Shown: positions 17,080 through 25,901 of the stretch, one piece after another
Layout: each line of letters begins with the position of its first letter
How positions within the stretch are numbered: the first letter of the stretch is position 1
Assembly: GCA_900541985.1 (NCBI GenBank)
Contig: UQLX01000002.1
Location: 133,099 to 197,098, forward strand
DNA length: 64,000 bases
From: an uncultured Blautia sp.
Lineage (GTDB): Bacteria > Bacillota > Clostridia > Lachnospirales > Lachnospiraceae
Direction of reading: 5' to 3'
Notes under the pieces: generated by a model
Told to the model about the DNA's origin: nothing
Database searches by the model: none
What the model saw: only the letters and a program-made list of their open reading frames with translations
Made by a program: the position numbers and the translations under genes

Positions 17080-18321
17080 TTATTCTCCACAGGCAGCCAT
17101 AGCCGCAAGATATGCTGTGGACCATGCAATCTGCAGATTGTAACCGCCGGTTAGTGCATCCAGATCGAGAACCTCTCCCGCAAAAAACAGACCTGGAACC
17201 AGTTTCGATTCCATAGTTGCCGGATTGATTTCTTTTACCTTCACACCTCCCCGGGTAATTACTGCTTCTTTAAAATCTCCCAGTTCTGTGATAGTAAACG
17301 GAAAAGCCTTTATAAGAGCCCCAAAATGCAGTCTTTCTTCCCTGGATATCTCATGAATCGGTTTTTCAGCCGGGATTCCTCCCAGCCTCAGTATAACAGG
17401 AGTCAGGGAAGAAGGGAACAGAACACCTATCACATTTTTAAACTGTTTGTTTTTTCCCGCCTCGAATTCTCTTAAAATCCGTGCATCCAGCTGTTCCTGA
17501 CTAAGCGCCGGCTTCAGATCCAGACAAGCGCTCAATTCCCCGTTTTTTTTCAGAATCTTTCCAACATGAGCGCTGGCAGTCAATACCAGAGGTCCGGTAA
17601 TACCCGAATGAGTAAACATCATTTCTCCAAAATCTTTATAGAGAATCTTTTTTCCATTTTTTATGGTCAGTTCCACATTTTTCAGAGAAAGTCCTGCCAT
17701 TTCCGGAATATACTCCTCCTTCGTCCGGAGAGGAACAAGTGAAGGAGAAAGCTCTGTAACAGAATGTCCGGCACTCTCAGCAAACCGGTAACCATCTCCT
17801 GTTGAACCGGTTGACGGATACGACAGGCCTCCGGTAGCAACGATCACTGCATCTGCTCTGTGAATACTGCCGTCTGCAAGGCAGACACCTTCTGCTCTTC
17901 CTTCTTCAAAAACAATCGTCTTTACAGAAGTCTTTAAATGAATACGAACATGATTCTCTTTCATTTTGCGCTCCAGGGCACGTATAATATCCGACGAGCG
18001 ATCCGTACAGGGGAATACACGGTTTCCCCGCTCTGTTTTCAGAGGTGTTCCGGCTTTCTCCAGATATTTCATCATATCCTGACTGGTAAAGGAGTAAAAA
18101 GCACTGTACAGGAATTTTGCATTTTGAACCACAGCATTCAGTAGTTCCTCGGGACTGCAGTCATTCGTAACATTACAACGCCCTTTTCCTGTTATGTACA
18201 GTTTCTTTCCAAGCTTCTCATTTTTTTCAAAAAGTGTAACATCACAGCCGTTTTCAGCCGCAAGTGCCGCAGCGAACATCCCGGCTGCTCCGCCTCCCAC
18301 AATAATGACTCGTCTGTTCAT
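17080..18321 (-). CDS. NAD(P)/FAD-dependent oxidoreductase, HI0933/BaiN family
   Basis: Rossmann-fold flavoprotein: MNRRVIIVGGGAAGMFAAALAAE at the N-terminus binds the ADP of FAD, YITGKGRCNVTN is the family signature, and the C-terminal GGVKVKEINPATMESKLVPGLFFAGEVLDLDALTGGYN block is diagnostic of the HI0933 family. Most members have no known substrate; some are annotated as 3-dehydro bile acid reductases, which should not be assumed here. The ATG at 18321 follows AAAGGA; in-frame codons further upstream fall within a terminator. 413 residues. Confidence 0.88.
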   Translation of the reverse strand: MNRRVIIVGGGAAGMFAAALAAENGCDVTLFEKNEKLGKKLYITGKGRCNVTNDCSPEELLNAVVQNAKFLYSAFYSFTSQDMMKYLEKAGTPLKTERGNRVFPCTDRSSDIIRALERKMKENHVRIHLKTSVKTIVFEEGRAEGVCLADGSIHRADAVIVATGGLSYPSTGSTGDGYRFAESAGHSVTELSPSLVPLRTKEEYIPEMAGLSLKNVELTIKNGKKILYKDFGEMMFTHSGITGPLVLTASAHVGKILKKNGELSACLDLKPALSQEQLDARILREFEAGKNKQFKNVIGVLFPSSLTPVILRLGGIPAEKPIHEISREERLHFGALIKAFPFTITELGDFKEAVITRGGVKVKEINPATMESKLVPGLFFAGEVLDLDALTGGYNLQIAWSTAYLAAMAACGE

Positions 18322-18343
18322 GAATATCCTTTCATTCAGAAAA

Positions 18344-18378
18344 GGGCTGTTCATGAAGCTCAGCTTCACAACAGCCCC
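18344..18378 (-). terminator. Rho-independent terminator of the decarboxylase operon
   Basis: Minus-strand GGGGCTGTTGTGAAGCT pairs with AGCTTCATGAACAGCCC with one mismatched position near the middle, followed by TTTTCTG. It lies 18 bases past the oadA stop, separating it from the flavoprotein gene. Confidence 0.8.
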
Positions 18379-18395
18379 TGACCTGTTACTTTATT

Positions 18396-19808
18396 TTATA
18401 CCGGATAAGCTCCGTTTTTTGTATCCGCTGCTGTTTCATCAACCTTTGTTTCCTGTGCCTGACGGTACTTGAAGAACTCAGTTGCAACCTGCGGGAACAG
18501 TGCATAGGAAAGAACGTCCTCGTCCTGCTCCTTGTACTGTGCCATTTCTCCTTCCAGTTTATCAAGCTCGTTATCCAGAAGGTCTGCCGGGCGGCAGGTG
18601 ATCGGCTGCGTATCCCCGATGCATTTCTTCTGAATTTCAGCATCAAATGGTTTTACAGTGGCTCCATATTTTCCGCTTAAGATATCTTTGGTTTCTTTTG
18701 TAACCATCTTATATCTTTCGCCCATCAGAACGTTAAATACAGCCTGTGTACCAACAATCTGTGAAGACGGAGTAACAAGCGGCGGCTCTCCAAGGTCTTT
18801 ACGAACTCTCGGAACCTCCTCAAGAACATCATAGAATTTATCTTCTGCATGCTGTTCTTTCAGCTGTGATGTAAGGTTGGAAAGCATACCTCCCGGTACC
18901 TGATAAAGAAGAGTCTTGATATTTACACCAAGGTTCTTCGGATTCAGAAGACCGGTATCCAGCGCTTCGTCACGGATCGGACGGAAATAGTCTGCGATCT
19001 CTGCAAGAAGCTTCTGATCAAATCCAGTATCATATGGTGTTCCCTTGAAGGTTTCAACCATAACCTCTGTTGCAGGCTGAGAAGTTCCCAGTGCAAACGG
19101 AGAAATTGCGGTATCGATAATATCAACGCCTGCTTCAACAGCCTTCATATAGGTCATGGAAGCAACACCTGATGTATAGTGGGTATGAAGGTCGATCGGA
19201 ATCCTAACCGCATCTTTGAGAGCACCTACCAGCTCAGTTGCCTGATATGGAAGAAGAAGTCCGGCCATATCCTTGATGCAGATGGAATCCGCTCCCATAG
19301 CCTCGATTTCTTTTGCAATGTTTGTCCAGTATTCCAGTGTATACGCATCTCCAAGCGTATAGGAAAGTGCAACCTGTGCATGAGCTTTTTCTTTATTTGC
19401 TGCTTTCACTGCGGTCTTCAGGTTACGAAGATCGTTCAGGCAGTCAAAAATACGGATGATATCAATACCATTTGCTACGGATTTCTGCACGAAATACTCT
19501 ACCACATCATCTGCATAAGGACGATATCCAAGGATGTTCTGTCCGCGGAACAGCATCTGAAGCTTTGTATTTTTGAATCCGTCACGGAATTTGCGAAGTC
19601 TTTCCCATGGATCTTCCTTCAGGAAACGAAGGGAAGCATCAAAAGTAGCACCGCCCCAACATTCTACTGCATGGTAGCCTACTTTGTCCATTTTTTCAAC
19701 GATCGGAAGCATCTGTTCTGTACTGAGTCTTGTTGCGATCAGAGACTGATGCGCATCACGCAGAACAGTTTCCACAATTTTTACAGGTTTTTTTTCTAAT
19801 TCTGCCAT
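18396..19808 (-). CDS. oadA: Pyruvate/oxaloacetate carboxyltransferase subunit (OadA / transcarboxylase 5S type)
   Basis: Moves CO2 between oxaloacetate/pyruvate and biotin. The TIM-barrel carboxyltransferase shows LRDAHQSL at the metal site, the lysine-containing CIKDMAG motif (the Lys carbamate ligand) and the metal ligands in DLHTHYTSG. The C-terminal half is the conserved PYC_OADA domain. At 470 residues it lacks a biotinyl domain, which is supplied by the separate 124-residue carrier encoded three genes upstream. Last gene of the five-gene operon, followed by a terminator. Confidence 0.95.
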   Translation of the reverse strand: MAELEKKPVKIVETVLRDAHQSLIATRLSTEQMLPIVEKMDKVGYHAVECWGGATFDASLRFLKEDPWERLRKFRDGFKNTKLQMLFRGQNILGYRPYADDVVEYFVQKSVANGIDIIRIFDCLNDLRNLKTAVKAANKEKAHAQVALSYTLGDAYTLEYWTNIAKEIEAMGADSICIKDMAGLLLPYQATELVGALKDAVRIPIDLHTHYTSGVASMTYMKAVEAGVDIIDTAISPFALGTSQPATEVMVETFKGTPYDTGFDQKLLAEIADYFRPIRDEALDTGLLNPKNLGVNIKTLLYQVPGGMLSNLTSQLKEQHAEDKFYDVLEEVPRVRKDLGEPPLVTPSSQIVGTQAVFNVLMGERYKMVTKETKDILSGKYGATVKPFDAEIQKKCIGDTQPITCRPADLLDNELDKLEGEMAQYKEQDEDVLSYALFPQVATEFFKYRQAQETKVDETAADTKNGAYPV

Positions 19809-19859
19809 TATTTATTCTCCTTATTGATTCAATAGAAAGGAAGTTCGATCACTTAATTA

Positions 19860-21008
19860 TCAAACACCGAAAATAGCCATAAAGGTTCCGGCTGCTACGG
19901 CAGTACCGATAACACCGGCTACGTTTGGTCCCATTGCATGCATGAGCAGGAAGTTGGTCGGATCAGCCTCCGCACCTACTTTCTGAGATACACGGGCTGC
20001 CATCGGAACTGCGGATACACCGGCAGAACCGATCAGCGGATTGATCTTTCCGCCTGAAAGCTTACACATGAGCTTGCCAAGCATAACACCGCCAAAGGTA
20101 CCAAAGGCAAAAGCAGCAAGTCCAAGAGCTACGATTTTCAGAGTATCCAGGTTCAGGAATGCTTCTGCGCTTGTAGAAGCACCTACGGAAGTACCCAGAA
20201 GAATAACTACGATGTACATCATTGCATTGGATGCAGTTTCTGTAAGCTGCTTTACAACACCGGACTCACGGAACAGGTTACCAAGCATAAGCATACCAAC
20301 CAGCGGAGCTGTGGTAGGAAGGATCAGGCAGACAACGATTGTGATCACGATCGGGAAGAGGATCTTCTCCAGCTTGCTGACCGGACGAAGCTGATCCATT
20401 TTGATCTTACGTTCTTTTTCTGTGGTAAACAGTTTCATGATAGGTGGCTGAATAATCGGAACCAGTGACATATAGGAATATGCCGCCACTGCAATCGGTC
20501 CCATAAGAGCGGTCTGTCCCAGTTTACCTGCAAGGAAAATAGAGGTCGGTCCGTCCGCGCCTCCGATAATGGAAATAGCTGCTGCTGCTTTTCCGTTAAA
20601 TCCAAGAAGGATTGCAAGGAAATATGCCACATAGATACCAAGCTGCGCTGCTGCACCAAGAAGGAAGCTCTTCGGATTAGCGATCAGTGGACCAAAGTCT
20701 GTCATGGCTCCTACTCCCATAAAGATCAGGGACGGAAGGATACTCCACTCATCCAGCAGATAGAAATAATGAAGAAGTCCTCCTACTCCATTAGACATAT
20801 CTTCCGGATGCGCCATGATATCTGGATAAATATTTACAAGGAGCATACCAAAAGCAATCGGAACAAGAAGAAGAGGTTCAAATCCCTTTTTGATCGCAAG
20901 GAATAAGAATACGCATGCCACCGCGATCATCAGATAGTTGCCCCAGGTAAGGTTAAAGAAAGCTGTCTGATGAATCAGGTTAGACAGGGTTTCTGCAACA
21001 TTAGACAT
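19860..21008 (-). CDS. oadB: Na+-transporting carboxylic acid decarboxylase beta subunit (OadB/MmdB/GcdB)
   Basis: Membrane subunit that decarboxylates carboxybiotin and uses the energy to export Na+. About nine hydrophobic helices are present, with the family's IIGGADGPTSIF motif (residues near 146-157) and SAGVSAVPMAARV near the C-terminus; the polar residues in these two repeats line the ion path. 382 residues, normal length. It cannot by sequence alone be assigned to oxaloacetate, methylmalonyl-CoA or glutaconyl-CoA decarboxylase. 16 bases after the biotin carrier gene. Confidence 0.95.
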   Translation of the reverse strand: MSNVAETLSNLIHQTAFFNLTWGNYLMIAVACVFLFLAIKKGFEPLLLVPIAFGMLLVNIYPDIMAHPEDMSNGVGGLLHYFYLLDEWSILPSLIFMGVGAMTDFGPLIANPKSFLLGAAAQLGIYVAYFLAILLGFNGKAAAAISIIGGADGPTSIFLAGKLGQTALMGPIAVAAYSYMSLVPIIQPPIMKLFTTEKERKIKMDQLRPVSKLEKILFPIVITIVVCLILPTTAPLVGMLMLGNLFRESGVVKQLTETASNAMMYIVVILLGTSVGASTSAEAFLNLDTLKIVALGLAAFAFGTFGGVMLGKLMCKLSGGKINPLIGSAGVSAVPMAARVSQKVGAEADPTNFLLMHAMGPNVAGVIGTAVAAGTFMAIFGV

Positions 21009-21024
21009 CTGAATACCTCCCGTC

Positions 21025-21399
21025 TTAGTTCATGGTTGCCAGGGTATCTCCGTTTTCTACGGAAGCACCCTCTGATGTATCAATGCTTGCAACTGTTCCA
21101 TCCTGAGGTGCAACTACAGGGATCTCCATTTTCATGGACTCAAGGATCACAATGCTGTCGCCGGCCTTTACAGCCTGTCCTGCAGATGCAACAATCTTCA
21201 GAACCTTGCCCGGAACAGACGCGGTTACCTTAACAGCACCTGCACCTGCTGCCGGAGCTGCTGCCTTCGGAGCCGGAGCTGCCGGAGCTTTTGGCGCTGC
21301 CTTCGGAGCTGCTGCCGGAGCCGGAGCTGCTGCGCTTCCGGTTTCTTCTACAGTCACTTCATAAGCGGTTCCATTTACAGTAATTGTATAACTTTTCAT
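21025..21399 (-). CDS. Biotin carboxyl carrier protein
   Basis: Mobile biotin carrier of the decarboxylase. An N-terminal beta segment (MKSYTITVNGTAYEVTVEE) is joined by a 45-residue Ala/Pro linker to a C-terminal biotinyl domain with ESMKM; Lys90 is the expected biotinylation site. Such Ala/Pro linkers occur in the gamma/carrier subunits of methylmalonyl-CoA and glutaconyl-CoA decarboxylases. It shuttles CO2 from the carboxyltransferase(s) to the beta subunit. 124 residues. Confidence 0.95.
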   Translation of the reverse strand: MKSYTITVNGTAYEVTVEETGSAAAPAPAAAPKAAPKAPAAPAPKAAAPAAGAGAVKVTASVPGKVLKIVASAGQAVKAGDSIVILESMKMEIPVVAPQDGTVASIDTSEGASVENGDTLATMN

Positions 21400-21422
21400 G
21401 ATTTAATCCTCCTAATTATCTG

Positions 21423-22166
21423 TTATCTTCTTGGACGTTTGATCTTACGGATAGAACGGACAACAAATCCGTCAGTAGTGGTTCCCTCTGCTGCTGCAAT
21501 TGCTGCTGCAATTACTGCAACCAGCTCTTCATCGGCATCCTGTACAGTTTCCTGAACCGGAACTGCCGGAACCGGAGCCGGAGTCGGAGCTTCTTCTTTT
21601 TTCTCTTTTTTGGTTCCTGCAGAACCCGGGATAAATTTAAAAAGAGAAATAACAAAGATCAGAAGGATCAGGATCACAAATACGGTTCCAAGACCCATAA
21701 GGGTATTTAACCCTGCGTTTTTCATGGTTGTTGACAGCGGATACTGCACATTCACTGCTACGGAAACAGGCGTTACCATTCCGTCAGCATCTTCAAAAAC
21801 ATATATGAATTCCGCATCCAGTTTTTCAAAATCCACCGGTACAGTAGCTGTATACTGACGGTTGGAAAACTCAACCTCAGCCTCTCCGGCTTCCACGAAC
21901 TCACCAACCTCTGCTTTCGCATCATTCCATGCAGTCATGGCGCCTTCGGTAAACTCGTCACCGGAATTCAGATATGCTTCGATTTCTTCATCACTGAGAG
22001 GAATGATCGTATCGGTCAGTCCCTCAGCAGTCATGACGATCTGCGCCTTTGTTGCCTCATCGATCTCACTGCCTGCCATTACAACTGCTGCTCCGGAAAA
22101 TGTAAGAGAAGCAGCGCAGACTGTTGCAGCACAGACAGAGGAGATTCTTTTTAACATCTGATTCAT
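21423..22166 (-). CDS. OadG-family decarboxylase subunit with signal peptide and extracytoplasmic domain
   Basis: Probably the small membrane subunit that holds the decarboxylase together. Unlike the roughly 80-residue OadG, this 247-residue protein starts with a secretion signal (MNQMLKRISSVCAATVCAASLTFSG), then about 130 residues predicted outside the cell with an immunoglobulin-like pattern, one membrane helix (LMGLGTVFVILILLIFVISLFKF) and a Lys/Glu/Pro-rich cytoplasmic tail ending in basic residues. Tail features resemble OadG, whose C-terminus contacts the alpha subunit. The ATG at 22166 has GAGAGGTGA upstream and is preferred to the longer frame, which runs into the next gene. Confidence 0.75.
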   Translation of the reverse strand: MNQMLKRISSVCAATVCAASLTFSGAAVVMAGSEIDEATKAQIVMTAEGLTDTIIPLSDEEIEAYLNSGDEFTEGAMTAWNDAKAEVGEFVEAGEAEVEFSNRQYTATVPVDFEKLDAEFIYVFEDADGMVTPVSVAVNVQYPLSTTMKNAGLNTLMGLGTVFVILILLIFVISLFKFIPGSAGTKKEKKEEAPTPAPVPAVPVQETVQDADEELVAVIAAAIAAAEGTTTDGFVVRSIRKIKRPRR

Positions 22167-22179
22167 ATGCTCACCTCTC

Positions 22180-23616
22180 TCAGACTGCACTGTGCTTTTT
22201 GGCCGGGCGGTCTTCTCTCTTTGTGAACAGCATTTCAAAAGCACCGATTACATATTTTCTTGTATCAGCCGGTGCGATCACAGTGTCTACATAACCTCTT
22301 GCTGCTGCTGATTCCACGCCTGACTGGAGATTTCTGTATTCAGCTGCCTTTTCATTGAGAACAGCTGCGTCTGCACCCGGATACATGATCTTTGCAGCAA
22401 GAGAAGCATCCATCATACCAATCTCTGCGTTGTCCCATGCGTATACAAGATCAGCTCCCACGGCTTTGCTGTTCATGGCAACATATGCAGTACCATATGC
22501 CTTGCCGATGATCACATTTACCTTCGGAACGGTTGCATCAGCAAACGCATGAATCATATCACCTACGGATTTTGCCATCATTTTTTCATTGCACAGGGTA
22601 GCCTTAAATCCTGTCACATTTGTAAGTGTAAGTACCGGAATATCAAAAGCATCGCAGAATTTCACGAAATCTGCTGCTTTTCTTGCACCGCGTGCGGAAA
22701 TGGTTCCGTCAAACTCTTCTGTCTTTTTGCCTTCTTCATCATAAATCTCTGTTCTGTTGGCAACAGCGCCCACAGTTGCACCGTTAAGACGAAGGAAGCC
22801 CGTCACAACATCTTTGCCGTAATTTTTCTTTGTTTCAAAGAAAATATGATCATCTGCGATTCTGGAAAGTGCAAGAGAGGTATCTCCTGTGCATGCTGCA
22901 AGATCATCGCAGGTGCGGTTCAGATCATCTGTACACTCTTCAAAAGAATCGTTGTCCTCAAAGTTGGTAGGGAGCAGGCTGACAAGCTGACGAATCTCTG
23001 CAAGGATTTCCTCTTCTGTGCCAACGCTGTCAATAAGACCTGTCTCCTGGCTCTGGAAATCCGCACATGCAGTATCGCATTTGTCAACGTGATTTCCCTC
23101 CAGCGCATTCGGAGTATTGACAAACATTCTGGCTTTTTTTGCTTCCATAAAAGTAAAATCTGTCAGTGCCGGAACAACAGCCATTCCGCCGCCGCAGGTG
23201 CCAAATACTGCTGTTATCTGAGGAATCATGCCAGATGCCAGTGTCTGTTTCAGATAAATCGATCCAAATGCCTCCAGAGCATCTGTAGCCTCCTGAAGTC
23301 TAAGACCTGCACAGTCTACAAGGCCGATCACCGGAGCGCCGGTTTTCATTGCAAGGTCATAAAGTGCGGAAATTTTCTTTGCATGCATTTCGCCTACAGT
23401 TCCGTTCAGAACAGAAGCGTCCTGGCTGTACACATATACAAGATTTCCGTCAATCACACCAGAGCCGGTGATCACACCGTCTGAAGGTGCTTTTGTTTCA
23501 GCCATGTTAAAATCAGTAGATCTTGCCGTAATACTTTTTCCGATTTCAACAAAACTGTTTGCGTCAAGCAAAGAAGTAATTCTTGTGCCTGCTAAACTTG
23601 GTGTTGCATTACTCAT
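22180..23616 (-). CDS. mmdA: Acyl-CoA carboxyltransferase subunit (MmdA/PccB family)
   Basis: Crotonase-fold biotin-dependent carboxyltransferase, family of methylmalonyl-CoA decarboxylase alpha, propionyl-CoA carboxylase beta and transcarboxylase 12S. Visible are VYSQDASVLNGTVGEMHAKK, GLVDCAGLRLQEA and, in the C-terminal half, LTNVTGF and GKAYGTAYVAMNSKAVGADLVYAW. At 478 residues it is slightly shorter than the usual 510. The substrate (methylmalonyl-CoA, malonyl-CoA or other) is unresolved. First gene of the operon; start ATG has GGAGG ten bases upstream. Confidence 0.88.
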   Translation of the reverse strand: MSNATPSLAGTRITSLLDANSFVEIGKSITARSTDFNMAETKAPSDGVITGSGVIDGNLVYVYSQDASVLNGTVGEMHAKKISALYDLAMKTGAPVIGLVDCAGLRLQEATDALEAFGSIYLKQTLASGMIPQITAVFGTCGGGMAVVPALTDFTFMEAKKARMFVNTPNALEGNHVDKCDTACADFQSQETGLIDSVGTEEEILAEIRQLVSLLPTNFEDNDSFEECTDDLNRTCDDLAACTGDTSLALSRIADDHIFFETKKNYGKDVVTGFLRLNGATVGAVANRTEIYDEEGKKTEEFDGTISARGARKAADFVKFCDAFDIPVLTLTNVTGFKATLCNEKMMAKSVGDMIHAFADATVPKVNVIIGKAYGTAYVAMNSKAVGADLVYAWDNAEIGMMDASLAAKIMYPGADAAVLNEKAAEYRNLQSGVESAAARGYVDTVIAPADTRKYVIGAFEMLFTKREDRPAKKHSAV

Positions 23617-23677
23617 TCTTGTTTGCCCTCCATTTTTATAAGAATTTTAAGTATAACCAAAATTTCAGCCAATTATA

Positions 23678-23706
23678 ATTGTACCCTTTTTTCAAAAACA
23701 TTTCAA
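23678..23706 (-). promoter_or_regulatory. Promoter of the decarboxylase operon
   Basis: Minus strand TTGAAA (23706-23701), 17-base spacer, TACAAT (23683-23678), about 60 bases before the mmdA ATG. Good sigma-A match; the only well-spaced pair in the region. Confidence 0.6.
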
Positions 23707-23721
23707 TAGGGTAACGTATTT

Positions 23722-23739
23722 TTGTTAAATATTTAACCT
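23722..23739. promoter_or_regulatory. Candidate Rex operator
   Basis: TTGTTAA-ATAT-TTAACCT matches 12 of 14 fixed positions of the clostridial Rex consensus TTGTTAA-N4-TTAACAA and contains a perfect 14-bp palindrome (23724-23737). It lies 15 bases upstream of the -35 of the decarboxylase operon. No rex gene is in the window; assignment rests on the consensus alone. Confidence 0.5.
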
Positions 23740-23784
23740 AATTCTTTTTGGCGACAAACCAATTTCTTTAAGCATTTTCTCCCT

Positions 23785-24984
23785 TTAATGAAAAAAATTT
23801 TGAAAAATCTGTTCCACGCATCGAAGATAAGTGATCTTTTGTATGTTTCTGTCAGCCAGAACCGGATAAGAAGCAACGGTTTTTCCTTCAAGGAAACAGG
23901 TATAAGTGCCAATCTGTTCTCCTTTTTTTACCGGTGCCTGAATGTTCTTTTTCAGCTTCAGTGTATAGCTGACTTTCTCCCCTTGTTTCAAAAGAAGCTT
24001 CTTATCTCTGTCTTGTCCGGAATCAGAAAGGACTCCGCGTATTTCTGCTTTTTTCCCCGGCAGGGTATCCTCTTCCATTCCGTTTTCTATGGTAAGCACA
24101 GGGATTTCCGGTTCCTTCCAGATACTGCAGTAACTGTAGTTTTCATCACCATAGTCAAGAAGTTTCATGGTATCCTTCCATTTATAGCCTTTATTTCCCG
24201 GCCACCCACACCCGAGAAGTGCTACAATAAACACTTTATCCTCTCTTCTGCAGGCACAGACATAGCAGTATCCCGCATCTCCTGTAAAACCCGTTTTTCC
24301 GGAAAGCACTCCCTCTGTCATCCCAAGAAGCGCATTGGTATTATGAAGCTGGAACTGCCTTTTCCCACTGAGATCCCGGAAGGAATAATCCCGGGTTTCC
24401 GTAATCTTCAAAAATGTAGTGTTTTGAATCGCGTAACGCATGATCAGGGCAAGATCTTCCGCAGTTGTGTGGTGGATCCCTTTTTCATCCCTGGCATCCA
24501 AGCCGTTGGGCGTAATAAAATAAGTATCTCTGCATCCGATCTCTTTCGCTTTCTGATTCATCATCCGGGCAAATTTTTCTGTGGATCCTCCGATATGTTC
24601 TGCAATAGCCACAGCTGTATCATTATGACTCATAAGCATCAATGAATAAAGAAGGTCTTCCAGATAATACTGTTCCCCCTCAGTCAGCCCCAGTTGTACA
24701 TCCGGCTGCGCGGCCGCTTTTGCTGAAACAGACACATAATCATCGCCCGGTGCATTTTCCAGAGCAAGAATACAGGTCATAACCTTTGTGGTACTTGCAT
24801 TTGGGCGGGGAATGTTGCCGTCCTTTTCATAAAGGACTCTTCCCGATATCCCATCCATCAGTACTGCGGAAAGTGCATAAAGTTCCTCCTGAAAATCTTC
24901 TGCTTCAGTCATCTGTACAGATCCGGAACAGATACAAAAAAGAAAGACAGATAGCAGCAGAATTTTTGAAACAGCACGCCTCAT
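23785..24984 (-). CDS. D-alanyl-D-alanine carboxypeptidase (DacF-like, peptidase S11)
   Basis: Secreted or membrane-attached enzyme that trims the terminal D-Ala from peptidoglycan stems. Signal peptide at residues 1-28, catalytic S64-TTK, S119-HN and SGKTGFTGDAGYC, followed by a beta-rich C-terminal domain with the LLKQGEKVSYTLKL and VKKGEQIG pattern of PBP5-like proteins. 399 residues, normal for DacF. One of two such paralogs in the window. It stands 107 bases after the phospholipase-like gene, so may have its own promoter. Confidence 0.93.
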   Translation of the reverse strand: MRRAVSKILLLSVFLFCICSGSVQMTEAEDFQEELYALSAVLMDGISGRVLYEKDGNIPRPNASTTKVMTCILALENAPGDDYVSVSAKAAAQPDVQLGLTEGEQYYLEDLLYSLMLMSHNDTAVAIAEHIGGSTEKFARMMNQKAKEIGCRDTYFITPNGLDARDEKGIHHTTAEDLALIMRYAIQNTTFLKITETRDYSFRDLSGKRQFQLHNTNALLGMTEGVLSGKTGFTGDAGYCYVCACRREDKVFIVALLGCGWPGNKGYKWKDTMKLLDYGDENYSYCSIWKEPEIPVLTIENGMEEDTLPGKKAEIRGVLSDSGQDRDKKLLLKQGEKVSYTLKLKKNIQAPVKKGEQIGTYTCFLEGKTVASYPVLADRNIQKITYLRCVEQIFQNFFH

Positions 24985-25090
24985 ATGATTATCCCACCTT
25001 TTTATATTTTATAGGATAATTTTATGCATGCCTGTCTTCTTTATTCTGCATTTATCTGTCTTATATCTGCCGCAGATTCCCGCAGCAGGT

Positions 25091-25885
25091 TCATCCGTTA
25101 TATGTCAGATTCCATCTTTCTGACAGCCGCAGTTCTTCTTTTGAAAGGCTGTAAAGTTCTTCTATATATGCCGGAGCCTCTTCTGCTGCCTGGTCAAAGT
25201 ATACATGCAGCTCTCTCACCGGCATTTCCGCTTCCGGAACCGGATCCTTTCGCATAAAAAAGTCCAACACTGCCGCAGATCGTTTTTTTCCGAAAAATCC
25301 GGTAAGCACAGCTATGAGAAAGCGTCTTTTGCCTCCATTATCATAAACCATGGCATTGGTCAGAAATTTCATCATCCTAAGGGAAAAGAAAATATCTCTG
25401 GTGCTCAGCTGCGGAAACATTTTCCGTATCACTCTTGCATAGGAAACTCTGGGTACAATGCAGTCAGACGGATAATAATGATACGGATTCTTATTTGTTT
25501 CCAACATCAGAGTTCTGTCAAATTCTTTTTCCAGAAGTGTATGGGAAATCACCCTTGTCCGGGCCATTTCCTCTACAAAAGGATGACTGCGGCTGTCCAG
25601 AAGGTAGTGGCAGCCAAATCCAAGAAGATATGACAGCAGTTTTTCGTCTCCTCTGGCTCTTACAACGCTCATTCCTCTGCGAAAAAAGGACGCCGCCGGA
25701 ACATCGTGCATTTCCACTCCCACACTGCTTACCGAAAGCTTTAAAAGATCGTAAAAAAATATATCCGGTCCGTGAAGCCCGATCCGGAACAGATTCCCGT
25801 TTTTCCGGATCACGTTCCGAATCTCCCGGGGAAGCTGCCTGTAAACTTTTTTTCCAAAAAGATCATGTGTATATGTCGTTGGCAT
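25091..25885 (-). CDS. Zinc-dependent phospholipase C family protein
   Basis: Member of the PF00882 family. The N-terminus has the zinc-ligand pattern THDLFGKKVY and LHGPDIFFYD, followed by YLLGFGCHYLLDSRSHPFVEEM, where further His and Asp ligands sit. No signal peptide is visible, so unlike toxin-type phospholipases it is probably cytoplasmic. 264 residues. It follows scpB by 16 bases and so is in the scpA-scpB transcript. True substrate unknown. Confidence 0.8.
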   Translation of the reverse strand: MPTTYTHDLFGKKVYRQLPREIRNVIRKNGNLFRIGLHGPDIFFYDLLKLSVSSVGVEMHDVPAASFFRRGMSVVRARGDEKLLSYLLGFGCHYLLDSRSHPFVEEMARTRVISHTLLEKEFDRTLMLETNKNPYHYYPSDCIVPRVSYARVIRKMFPQLSTRDIFFSLRMMKFLTNAMVYDNGGKRRFLIAVLTGFFGKKRSAAVLDFFMRKDPVPEAEMPVRELHVYFDQAAEEAPAYIEELYSLSKEELRLSERWNLTYNG

Positions 25886-25901
25886 GGCGTTCCTTCCTTT
25901 C

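Noticed and set aside
21241..21330. GC-rich repeated triplets as a DNA repeat or recombination site
   Set aside because: They encode the Ala/Pro linker of the biotin carrier; the periodicity comes from the protein.
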